NCBI GenBank assembly: GCA_050633885.1
Contig: JBOEHK010000005.1
Coordinates: 496,001 to 560,000 of the forward strand
DNA length: 64,000 bases
Direction of reading: 5' to 3'
DNA from: JAWSVE01 sp050633885
Lineage (GTDB): Bacteria > Pseudomonadota > Gammaproteobacteria > Pseudomonadales > Cellvibrionaceae
Made by a program: the position numbers and the translations under genes. Below the pieces are notes generated by a model. The model did not search any database. It had not been told where the DNA came from and saw only the letters and a program-made list of their open reading frames with translations. Position 1 is the first letter of the stretch, and each line of letters starts with the position of its first letter. Shown here piece by piece: positions 27,860 through 36,144 of the stretch.

Positions 27860-29179
27860 ATGACCGAGATTACTCCTCGTGAAATTGTTCACGAACTTGA
27901 TAAACACATTGTCGGCCAACAGAATGCTAAAAGGGCTGTTGCCATTGCATTACGAAACCGTTGGAGACGCATGCAACTTGACGAAACGCTTCGCCATGAA
28001 ATCACACCAAAAAATATTTTAATGATTGGCCCTACCGGTGTCGGTAAAACTGAAATTGCTCGACGCTTGGCAAAATTATCAAACGCTCCTTTTATTAAAG
28101 TTGAAGCTACAAAATTTACCGAAGTAGGTTATGTGGGACGTGATGTAGAATCTATTATTAGAGATTTAGTTGAAACCTCTATCAAACAACATCGCGAACA
28201 AGCAATAAACAAAGTTAATTTTCGTGCGGAAAATGCAGCGGAAGAACGTATTTTAGATGCCCTACTGCCACCAGCTCGCGGTGATGATTCAGAAACAACA
28301 GAGTCATCAACCCGGCAAGTTTTTAGAAAAAAATTGCGCGAAGGCGAACTCGACGAAAAAGAAATTGAAATTGATTTGGCGACCACTCCAGTCGGCGTTG
28401 AAATCATGGCACCTCCTGGCATGGAAGATATGACCAGCCAACTGCAAAGTATGTTCTCGAACATGTCACCAGGTAAAACCAAAACCACTAAAATTTTAGT
28501 GAAACATGCCAAAGTAAAATTAATAGAAGAAGAAGCCCGAAAATTAATAAACGAAGAAGAAACAAAAGCACAGGCAATAGAAGCTGCCGAACAAAACGGC
28601 ATTGTCTTTATTGATGAAATCGATAAAGTTGCGAAAAGTAATGATCGAGGTTCCGGTGGCGATGTGTCTCGCGAAGGAGTGCAACGAGATTTGTTACCCC
28701 TCATTGAAGGCTGCACTGTCAGTACTAAACACGGAATCATCAATACTGATCATATTTTATTTATTACCTCAGGTGCTTTTCATGTTAGCAAACCTTCTGA
28801 CCTCATTCCTGAATTACAGGGCCGCCTACCTATTCGAGTTGAACTAGAAGCGCTAACACCTGATGATTTTCAGCGAATTCTGACGGAACCAGACGCCTCA
28901 TTAACAGAACAACATCAAGCACTGTTAAAAACCGAAGGCATTGCACTTACTTTTACTGAAGATGGAATACGTCGAATAGCAGAAACCGCTTTCCACGTTA
29001 ACGAAAGCACCGAAAATATTGGCGCTCGTCGTTTACATACAATTTTAGAAAAATTATTAGAGGATATTTCTTTTAGTTGTGGAGAGGAGAAAGAAGAGCT
29101 GGAAATAAATAGCCAGTATGTTGATAGCCAATTAAACGAATTAGCCAACAATGAAGATTTAAGTCGTTTTATTTTGTAA
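27860..29179 (+). CDS. hslU: ATP-dependent protease ATPase subunit HslU (ClpY)
   Basis: HslU unfolds substrates and threads them into HslV. The 439-residue AAA+ protein has the Walker A motif GPTGVGKTEIARR (about 57-69), the pore motif GYVGRDVES (about 92-100), an inserted I-domain (about 110-240), Walker B IVFIDEIDKVA (about 249-259), and the C-terminal sensor region with NIGARRLHT. The C-terminal LSRFIL tail, which docks onto HslV, is intact. Confidence 0.97.
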   Translation: MTEITPREIVHELDKHIVGQQNAKRAVAIALRNRWRRMQLDETLRHEITPKNILMIGPTGVGKTEIARRLAKLSNAPFIKVEATKFTEVGYVGRDVESIIRDLVETSIKQHREQAINKVNFRAENAAEERILDALLPPARGDDSETTESSTRQVFRKKLREGELDEKEIEIDLATTPVGVEIMAPPGMEDMTSQLQSMFSNMSPGKTKTTKILVKHAKVKLIEEEARKLINEEETKAQAIEAAEQNGIVFIDEIDKVAKSNDRGSGGDVSREGVQRDLLPLIEGCTVSTKHGIINTDHILFITSGAFHVSKPSDLIPELQGRLPIRVELEALTPDDFQRILTEPDASLTEQHQALLKTEGIALTFTEDGIRRIAETAFHVNESTENIGARRLHTILEKLLEDISFSCGEEKEELEINSQYVDSQLNELANNEDLSRFIL

Positions 29180-29251
29180 AATTTATCTGGTAGTTTGGAC
29201 CATTATTGTTAATTCACTTTCATTTTTCTCAAAGGCTAGGTTAAGCGTCTC

Positions 29252-29632
29252 ATGAAGATCCCAAGTAAAATTCAACTACACAAAAAATCTGGGACGCTGG
29301 AAATATCTTATGGCGAAGAAAATTTCAAACTAGCCGCTGAATACTTACGAGTCTATTCCCCTTCAGCCGAAGTTAAAGGCCATGGGCCAGGCCAAGAAGT
29401 TTTACAGTTTGGAAAACAAAACGTAAAAATAAATACAATCGAGCCGATGGGTAATTATGCGATTCGTATAGAATTTAATGACGGTCACGACTCAGGTATC
29501 TTTACTTGGGAATATCTTTACGACCTAGGTAAAAACCATACCCATCATTGGGAAAATTATTTAAACAGACTCAACAAAGCTGGAAAATCGAGAGACTTAG
29601 AAGTCAGTGCAGTCAAAATCATACAACCATAA
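29252..29632 (+). CDS. DUF971 protein (gamma-butyrobetaine hydroxylase-like N-terminal domain)
   Basis: The 126-residue protein consists of a single DUF971/GBBH-like N-terminal domain, recognisable from LEISYGEE, LRVYSPSAEV and the EPMGNYAIRIEFNDGHDSGIFTWEYL region (named in parts: PMGNYAIRI, then DGHDSGIF). The full oxygenase domain is absent. Related stand-alone proteins occur directly after hslU in Pseudomonas, so the neighbourhood is conserved. Its function is not established from this sequence; a role in Fe-S handling has been discussed for related human and bacterial proteins. Confidence 0.85.
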   Translation: MKIPSKIQLHKKSGTLEISYGEENFKLAAEYLRVYSPSAEVKGHGPGQEVLQFGKQNVKINTIEPMGNYAIRIEFNDGHDSGIFTWEYLYDLGKNHTHHWENYLNRLNKAGKSRDLEVSAVKIIQP

Positions 29633-30037
29633 CCCATCTCGTTCTCACCTGATCTTAGTGTCTATTTAATCCTAAGCCCTACCGGATCTTATCATCCGCT
29701 CAATTTTGCAACACCTTGCTTCAATTTGGCACACTGTCAAAACATAACCGTTCATACTTTTAATTATCGAATCTAGAAATTGCACTTTATTAAAAACCTT
29801 CTCATAAAAGATATAAAATTTATCTTTCTGACACATTCCTGTATTGCATTCCCGATCGCATAGTTTTAATGTTACTCACAACCTGTCATTTCAGTATCAA
29901 ATTTTCTTAAATATTATTAGGTTATAGCCTTACTCTTCATTTTTTGGAGAATAGCATTGGTTTTGAGATTTGATTCAGTAACACACTGAGATGCTTCACA
30001 ACACCAAACTAAACAACAGAACACAATAAAGAGGACG
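29633..30037. other. AT-rich gap upstream of the surface-signalling cassette
   Basis: About 400 bases without a recognisable gene. Short open frames on both strands lack ribosome binding sites or family resemblance. No clear terminator follows the DUF971 gene; only a small 5-bp stem (CGGAT/ATCCG near 29692-29707) without a T-run is seen. No Fur-box-like sequence was found before the sigma gene. The stretch marks the change from conserved core to accessory genes. Confidence 0.5.
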
Positions 30038-30127
30038 ATGTTTTTTTGGGAGGAGAAGGTTTTTAAACTAAAAATGCCATTTAAGGCAAGGTATTTGCTT
30101 GAGAGACAAATACTCAGCATTCGATAA
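30038..30127 (+). CDS. Candidate 29-codon leader ORF upstream of the ECF sigma gene
   Basis: An ATG at 30038 is preceded at good spacing by an AGAGGA ribosome binding site (30030-30035) and runs 29 codons to a TAA at 30125-30127. The product (MFFWEEKVFK start, ILSIR end) is basic and hydrophobic and matches no family I know. It stops 8 bases before the sigma-factor ATG, which would suit translational coupling or leader control. This is inference from position and ribosome binding site only. Confidence 0.35.
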   Translation: MFFWEEKVFKLKMPFKARYLLERQILSIR

Positions 30128-30135
30128 GGGGCAGT

Positions 30136-30642
30136 ATGTTACAAGCATTGTATAAAGAACACAGCGCATCTTTAATACGCTTTTTAACTCGCCGCTTAAA
30201 AAGCGTTGAAGAAGCTGAAGATATCGCGCATGCAGCCCTCTTACGCATTGAAAAGTTAGACGATGGCGTTTCACTCAATAACCCCAAGGCCTACCTCTTC
30301 CAAATTGCCAGCAATCTAGCAATTGATTCGATTAGACGCAAAGAGGTACTTAATCGTTATATTCAACGAGAGTCTTCTCGAATAGAAGCAACCAATAGAT
30401 CTAAAGACAACTTATCTCCCGAACGTATCATTGCAGCCAAACAGCAGCTTTCTCAAATTAACCTGACGCTAGCAAAACTTCCCGTTAAGCCTCGCCAAGC
30501 ATTTCTTCTTCACCGTCAAAAAGGCCTGTCTTATTCAGAAATTGCCGAAGAAATGGGGGTGTCAGTCAGTAGTGTAGAAAAATACATCCTTCAGGCTCTG
30601 CAACAATGCAGAAAGACAATTCACCAAAGCGATATTGTTTAA
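30136..30642 (+). CDS. ECF RNA polymerase sigma factor (FecI type)
   Basis: The 168-residue protein has sigma region 2 (about 8-75; EDIAHAALLRIEKL and NPKAYLFQIASNLAIDSIRR) and region 4 (about 110-160; LPVKPRQAFLLHRQKGLSYSEIA with the helix-turn-helix VSVSSVEKYI). It is followed by a FecR-like anti-sigma regulator and a TonB-dependent receptor with a signalling domain, the standard order of a cell-surface signalling cassette. It probably directs transcription of the receptor when the outer-membrane receptor is occupied (family knowledge). The start at 30136 has a GGGG-containing ribosome binding site. Confidence 0.92.
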   Translation: MLQALYKEHSASLIRFLTRRLKSVEEAEDIAHAALLRIEKLDDGVSLNNPKAYLFQIASNLAIDSIRRKEVLNRYIQRESSRIEATNRSKDNLSPERIIAAKQQLSQINLTLAKLPVKPRQAFLLHRQKGLSYSEIAEEMGVSVSSVEKYILQALQQCRKTIHQSDIV

Positions 30643-30904
30643 AACGTTTCCCTCACTGCATTTACATATCTTTTAGCTTGAGTTTAAGTTTAAGTTTGAC
30701 TCAGTCCTCAAATTCTACCGATTAACTCAATTAAATACTCACAACATTGAGTCCACTCTCTTTTCAACCGTCTATGTAAGCAAATGTAACGGTTTAGCCT
30801 AATCTCAGTGAAGTACAATACTTTTTCACGTAGAATCTCGCGCTAAACGGAAGTGATGAATAATGATGTAATGAGTAAGGAAAGGCTCTTAGAGGCAAGA
30901 ACGA

Positions 30905-32032
30905 GTGGCGATAAACTTTACAAATTTCAGCGACAAAACACTGGATGAGGCAATAGCGTGGATTTCCCGCTTGCGCTCAGATCAAGTATCAGACGCTGAC
31001 CAAGCCGATTTCGCACTCTGGTTAGATGCCTCTCCAGAGCATCAACTGGCTTTTGATGAAGCCATGCTTCTATGGGAAAGCATGGGTGTCGCTTCTTCTT
31101 CGATGTCGATTCCGACAACCAACTCACCGGAAGATATTAGCGCTTATCTTTCTAAAAATCCTCGGTCAGAAGAATTATCAGCTTCAAATGATTCACACCC
31201 CCAGACAAGCGATGAAATAAAGCCAAATACTGTTAAAGCAAGGGATTCCAGATTCAAGAGGATGGGCTGGCTGACAGCTGCTGCTAGTATTTTTATCGCT
31301 GGTTTTATATTTTTGACTGATGGCACTTCTCAACCATCTTCTCGCTTAGACTCAACTATTACTCAACAACTCTTTGCAACTCCCATTGGCACAAAGCAAC
31401 GTTTTACTCTTAGCGATGGCTCTGTCATTGAGCTAAATACAAATTCACGACTAACAGTTCAATACAGTGACAATCAAAGAAAACTCGCTCTTCTGGAAGG
31501 CGAAGCCTATTTCGACGTTGCTCACAACTCAGAACGACCCTTTGTGGTGACAGCAAACAGTGGCGTAGTGACGGCTGTTGGAACTGCATTTAACATCAAT
31601 TTACAGGATGCCTCAATGACAGTCTCAGTCACTGATGGGCTCATTCGAGTCAATAAACTTGATGATGATAGAACGACAGTAGGACAAGCACCCTCTGAGG
31701 AGATCCTTGTCGACGTTGGGTATCAACTCAGTGTAAATACTGAGAATATCGGAGAAAAACAAATTGCTGATATTGAGCGCATCATTGCTTGGCGTGAAAA
31801 GACATTAATCTTTCAAGATATGGATCTTTCACTCGCACTTTCTGAGTTAAACCGTTACTTAAAAAAGCCTGTGGACACCTCTCACGATTCACTTCATAAA
31901 TTGAGGATCTCTGGCACTTTCAGTTTAGAAGAACCCGAAGCCACACTTGATGCGATTATTGCCTCTTTTGAACTTCAGGCCTATAAAAGCCCACTCAATG
32001 ATAAAACCCGCCTGTTTAGAAAACCGCTATAG
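30905..32032 (+). CDS. FecR-type anti-sigma/transmembrane signal transducer
   Basis: The 375-residue protein has an N-terminal cytoplasmic DUF4880-like domain (about 10-60; FALWLDASPEHQLAFDEAM) that binds the sigma factor, one transmembrane helix (about 122-142), and a periplasmic FecR domain (about 160-265; FTLSDGSVIELNTNSRL and VTAVGTAFNI) followed by a secretin/STN-like C-terminal segment that contacts the receptor. It starts with GTG after a GAGG ribosome binding site. The 262-base gap after the sigma gene contains no recognised gene. Confidence 0.92.
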   Translation: MAINFTNFSDKTLDEAIAWISRLRSDQVSDADQADFALWLDASPEHQLAFDEAMLLWESMGVASSSMSIPTTNSPEDISAYLSKNPRSEELSASNDSHPQTSDEIKPNTVKARDSRFKRMGWLTAAASIFIAGFIFLTDGTSQPSSRLDSTITQQLFATPIGTKQRFTLSDGSVIELNTNSRLTVQYSDNQRKLALLEGEAYFDVAHNSERPFVVTANSGVVTAVGTAFNINLQDASMTVSVTDGLIRVNKLDDDRTTVGQAPSEEILVDVGYQLSVNTENIGEKQIADIERIIAWREKTLIFQDMDLSLALSELNRYLKKPVDTSHDSLHKLRISGTFSLEEPEATLDAIIASFELQAYKSPLNDKTRLFRKPL

Positions 32033-32318
32033 TTGATAGAACGCCATATCCTACAAAGCCTCGCTTTTTTATCTAGATTGCCCACCCTGTTGTTATTACT
32101 TTCTCTGACAAATTAGCTACAAGTACTCTCGAAATCATGATGACTAGCAAACTATGATGTATTCGCGAGTAAAACTTGTTTAATTCCACCTTTCTTTACT
32201 CTCACGCTATTAACCTAGACCTTAAAAGCTATACAATCTACAGCCGCAGCCTTACAAAATAAATATTGATACTGATACCCTAAGAGAAGCAGCAAAAAAG
32301 TTATCCAATACATAGAGT

Positions 32319-35288
32319 ATGCCTATAATAATTAACAAAAAAGTTTTGTGCTTACAAAAACGAGTTAAGCTAATCGTCACGAGCTCTCTCGTCTATGCCA
32401 TATTCATAGCATGGACTTTTTCTTCAAATGCGTCAGCTGACCTAACTACACCAACAACGCTCAATATACCCAGCCAAAGACTTTCAAGTGCACTGATAGA
32501 ATTAGGCAAACAAGCCCAAATTAGTATCATTTTTCCAACCGGTTTAAGTGCATCCGAAATAAAAACACAGAAAATCGAAGGCCTGTATTCTCCCGCTACT
32601 GCCCTTGAATTGTTATTAAATGGTAGAGATATTGAATGGACATCCTTTAACCCTCGAGTTGTTTCTCTTTCTCGCAAAACTTCCAGCGACATCATAAACA
32701 AAAATATTCAACAAAAAAAAATGATTGAAGAAGTACTCATCATTGGACAGCAAGTCACAGGGTCAAGAATAAAACGATTAGATTTCGAAGGCTCTTCTCC
32801 TGTAGATATTATTACGGAAAAAGAAATCGCCTCTCGTGGCGTTCAAACTATTAGCGAGTATTTAAAGTTTATTCCGGCTGTGTCAGGAAATTCTACGAGC
32901 ACCGCTGTCAGTAATGGCGGAGATGGAACAGCAACGATTACATTACGAGGTTTACCCGCTTCAAATACATTGGTGCTCATCAATGGAAGGCGAACATCAA
33001 ACAGTGGGCTTGCCGGGAACTCTGTAGACCTGAATAGCATTCCATTGGTTGCTGTTGAAAGAATAGAAGTGCTAAAAGATGGCGCTTCTTCTATTTATGG
33101 TTCCGATGCCATTGCCGGTGTCGTCAATATAATTTTAAAACGCAGAGCATCTGGCGTTCTCATTGACCAATACTACGGACAAACCAGTCGAGGAGATCAA
33201 GAAACCTTCAACACAAATATTCTATCGGGATTTTCAACTGACAATACCGATTTCATGTTCAGTGCATCGCACTTTGATCAAAAAGGTATTTTCAGCGGAG
33301 ATAGATATGTTTCTAAAAATGCTGATGGTAGGTCACAAGGTGGCGTTGACAACCGCTCTAGTGCAACGCCTTTTAGCAGAATAACATTACCCAATGGTGA
33401 CGTTTTTATTCTGCAAGACGCATTATCAGACCCGCAAGATATTGCGAGTTATCGTTCAGCCACGAAGGAAGACCTTTACAATTATCGTGAGGAAACGTCT
33501 TCGCTTTCACCATCAACACGCTCAGCTGTTAATGTTAGCGCAGCACACCTTATCAGTGAAAATACGGAATTAATTTTACAAGTAGGCGTAATCAAGACTG
33601 AAGCTACTGTCACATTTGCCCCCCAGCCTATTTTCACTGGATTTGAAAACGAAGAAATTATTATTGGTTCAGACAATCCATTTAATCCTTTCGGTGTGGA
33701 TATTACTGACATACGCCGAAGGATTGTTGAGCTAGGACCGAGGATCCAAAAAAGCAATGAATTTGGAAAGCGTTTAAATTTTCAAATTGAAAAATCAGCA
33801 TCTAATTTTCACTGGGATGCAGCAATTAACCTCAACCGAACAAAAGCAGAAAAAAAAGCAAATGGCTTAGCCGATATACAAAAGATAAAAGAGTCTTTAA
33901 GCAGCGCATGTGTTCTAAATATTGAATGTGCTCAACTGGATCTTTTTGGACCTCCTGGATCCATTGACGAAGCCCAATTGCATTTCATTCGAAGTCATCA
34001 AAAAATTGAAGGTTCTAGTAAACTCTCTGAATTTTCCCTCAACGGAGATACCATCGTTGACATACTAAACATATCCGCCATAGGCCTTGCAGGTGGAATT
34101 TCAATTAGAGAAGAAGTTGCCGAATTAACATCGAATAACGAATTAGAAACAGGCATTTTTTTTACCGACTCAAAAGAATCAAGACGAGTGTCCGAAGTCT
34201 ATATTGAAGCCACTATTCCATTAATTAAAAATACACTAATGGCTTACCAATTAGATTTTGATATTGCCTCAAGATACTCAAAGTACAGTGACTTCGGAGA
34301 AACCAACAATCCTAAGTTTGGTCTCCGCTATCGCCCAATCAAAAATTTATTATTAAGGAATACGTATTCAAAAGGCTTTAGAGCTCCTAGTCTTGATCAA
34401 CTCTATCAAACTGAATCTAATTCATATGATTTGCTCCAAGATCCTTGTTCGATGATTGACAATGTGGGAGTACTTGCAGGCTGTGCCCAACAGTCTGATC
34501 CTACTCGGCAACAATTTCTAACAGTGACAGGGGGGAATAAATTACTGCTTCCTGAAAAATCAATTAACAAAACTTTTGGCCTAGTTTGGACACCAGAGAT
34601 TAAGGGAAATTTAACGATGAGTTTCGACTGGTTTCAAATTGATTTAGACGATGTGATAGATGCTCGAGCGCAATACATTATTGACCAAAATGCTCAATCA
34701 AACCTATTCCCTTCACAGGTCATTAGAGATGCACAAGGTAATATCATTACCGTATACGCTACTAATCTTAACGTGGGAAGTTTACAAGTCAAAGGAGCTG
34801 ACACAACCATTCGCTACCAGCTTCCGAACACGCGTTTTGGTCACTTCATATTTTCTACCAATGGATCTTACATGCATTCATACCGCCAACAATCCAACCC
34901 TACGAGTCAACGTATAGATATCGCTGGACAATTTTCTGATTCTGCATCTGATGGACAAGGTGCCATTCCAGAGTGGAAAATAAATACGGGGGTTAGCTGG
35001 TCTAATAATGAATGGGAAGTGAATTACAATATCAATTACATCGAAGATTTATCAGAAAGAATTCCAGAATCAACCCAAACAAGAAAAATTGATAGCTGGA
35101 TAACTCATAGTATTCAAATTAAATATTCTCCCAAAAAATTATCCGGACTCAATATCACATTAGGCATTGATAACGTATTTGATGATCCACCACCATTTTC
35201 TGTCAGCGCTTTTAATGACAACTTTGACCAACGAACCTATGAAATAAAAGGAAAGAGTTTATACGGAAGATTTTCTTACCAATTTTAG
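32319..35288 (+). CDS. TonB-dependent receptor with N-terminal STN signalling domain
   Basis: The 989-residue outer-membrane protein has a signal peptide (about 1-40), an STN domain (about 48-117; LSSALIELGKQAQISIIFP) that passes ligand occupancy to FecR, a plug domain (about 150-270; ISEYLKFIPAV, RGLPASNTLVLINGRR, VERIEVLKDGASSIYGSDAIAGVVNI) and a 22-strand-type beta-barrel ending in an aromatic residue (YGRFSYQF). No TonB-box is certain. The plug signature resembles the large receptors of marine and xanthomonad bacteria that take up complex organic substrates, so a siderophore is only one possibility. No substrate-processing genes adjoin it. Confidence 0.93.
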   Translation: MPIIINKKVLCLQKRVKLIVTSSLVYAIFIAWTFSSNASADLTTPTTLNIPSQRLSSALIELGKQAQISIIFPTGLSASEIKTQKIEGLYSPATALELLLNGRDIEWTSFNPRVVSLSRKTSSDIINKNIQQKKMIEEVLIIGQQVTGSRIKRLDFEGSSPVDIITEKEIASRGVQTISEYLKFIPAVSGNSTSTAVSNGGDGTATITLRGLPASNTLVLINGRRTSNSGLAGNSVDLNSIPLVAVERIEVLKDGASSIYGSDAIAGVVNIILKRRASGVLIDQYYGQTSRGDQETFNTNILSGFSTDNTDFMFSASHFDQKGIFSGDRYVSKNADGRSQGGVDNRSSATPFSRITLPNGDVFILQDALSDPQDIASYRSATKEDLYNYREETSSLSPSTRSAVNVSAAHLISENTELILQVGVIKTEATVTFAPQPIFTGFENEEIIIGSDNPFNPFGVDITDIRRRIVELGPRIQKSNEFGKRLNFQIEKSASNFHWDAAINLNRTKAEKKANGLADIQKIKESLSSACVLNIECAQLDLFGPPGSIDEAQLHFIRSHQKIEGSSKLSEFSLNGDTIVDILNISAIGLAGGISIREEVAELTSNNELETGIFFTDSKESRRVSEVYIEATIPLIKNTLMAYQLDFDIASRYSKYSDFGETNNPKFGLRYRPIKNLLLRNTYSKGFRAPSLDQLYQTESNSYDLLQDPCSMIDNVGVLAGCAQQSDPTRQQFLTVTGGNKLLLPEKSINKTFGLVWTPEIKGNLTMSFDWFQIDLDDVIDARAQYIIDQNAQSNLFPSQVIRDAQGNIITVYATNLNVGSLQVKGADTTIRYQLPNTRFGHFIFSTNGSYMHSYRQQSNPTSQRIDIAGQFSDSASDGQGAIPEWKINTGVSWSNNEWEVNYNINYIEDLSERIPESTQTRKIDSWITHSIQIKYSPKKLSGLNITLGIDNVFDDPPPFSVSAFNDNFDQRTYEIKGKSLYGRFSYQF

Positions 35289-35305
35289 GTGTTACTTTAT
35301 TGTTT

Positions 35306-35974
35306 TCAAATTTGGCCGGTTAATATTTCAAACGCTTGTTGGATTTCTATAAATTTCTCTTCTATTCCACCTTTGTCGGGATGATGCTTTTTAGCTAACT
35401 GCCGATATCGAATTTTAATTTCTTCTTGAGAAGATGAGCAAGGTAAATCAAAAATTAAAAACGCGTCCTCTCTTGATTTAGGATCAAGCAACTTTCGCCA
35501 AAAATTATTTAACATACTTTTTACATTGTCTTCTGTAGTAGACATATAATTTCCCCAATCCAAATAATATGTTTTGAGTTGATTATCCTCTGATAAAGAC
35601 AAGGAGCGCTCTTGATCACTTTTTATATTACCCGAAACAAAGCTTTCCTTATTGATTAAGAAATTTATTATTTGTATTTTTAAAGGCGAGATATCCAAAT
35701 AGCGTTCGACAGCCAACAACTCATCCTGCAGCCGATACAAAATGTGCATCAACATAAAATGCTTATGAAACAACAAAAGTTCATTGGTTTTTTTTAATTC
35801 GCTCACAGAGAGATCATTTTCATTTTGAAAAAAATCTATCGCATCGAGTTCTTTCATTAAATCAAATTCACTGATCCCATCTTGATAACACTCAAGAATA
35901 TTCAGCACACTATTTTTCGTTTCATTATTTAATAACATATAAATACTGATGCTCGCATTTTGGAAACTTCTCAC
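35306..35974 (-). CDS. DnaJ-related protein with C-terminal J domain
   Basis: The 222-residue protein ends in a J domain (about 165-220) with the intact HPD motif (KKHHPDKGG), so it can stimulate Hsp70 ATPase. The helical N-terminal part (about 10-130; LLFHKHFMLMHILYRLQ) resembles the DNAJ_related (PF12339) domain found in many gammaproteobacteria. An alternative start at Met13 (MLLNNETKN) would remove the first 12 residues. It converges with the TonB receptor gene, 17 bases apart. Confidence 0.85.
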   Translation of the reverse strand: MRSFQNASISIYMLLNNETKNSVLNILECYQDGISEFDLMKELDAIDFFQNENDLSVSELKKTNELLLFHKHFMLMHILYRLQDELLAVERYLDISPLKIQIINFLINKESFVSGNIKSDQERSLSLSEDNQLKTYYLDWGNYMSTTEDNVKSMLNNFWRKLLDPKSREDAFLIFDLPCSSSQEEIKIRYRQLAKKHHPDKGGIEEKFIEIQQAFEILTGQI

Positions 35975-36066
35975 GACTTTTAACGGCCAGTTAAAGATAA
36001 TAAAACTAACCGTAGAAAATCATCCAATGGGAAACAAACCACAACGGTAATATATAGCTTTTTTAT

Positions 36067-36099
36067 AAAAAAAAGCCAGACAATCCCTTGTCTGGCTTT
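36067..36099 (-). terminator. Strong rho-independent terminator after the toxin-like lipoprotein gene
   Basis: A perfect 12-bp stem (36072-36083 with 36088-36099), a 4-base loop and an eight-base T-run on the minus strand lie 46 bases after the stop of the 1244-residue ORF. Confidence 0.9.
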
Positions 36100-36144
36100 A
36101 AAAGCATAAATATTAACGATTTATTTAATATTTATTCACTCACC

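Noticed and set aside
28129..28743. A 204-codon open frame antisense to hslU
   Set aside because: It lies wholly inside a strongly conserved gene, its product is Ser-rich without family resemblance, and no start signals are evident.
29633..30135. Fur box or iron-responsive promoter upstream of the FecI-type sigma gene
   Set aside because: No stretch resembling the 19-base Fur consensus was found by eye, so iron control is not claimed.
30676..30702. AAGTTT triplet-like microrepeat after the sigma gene
   Set aside because: Only three 6-base units. It is too short to separate from chance in AT-rich DNA.
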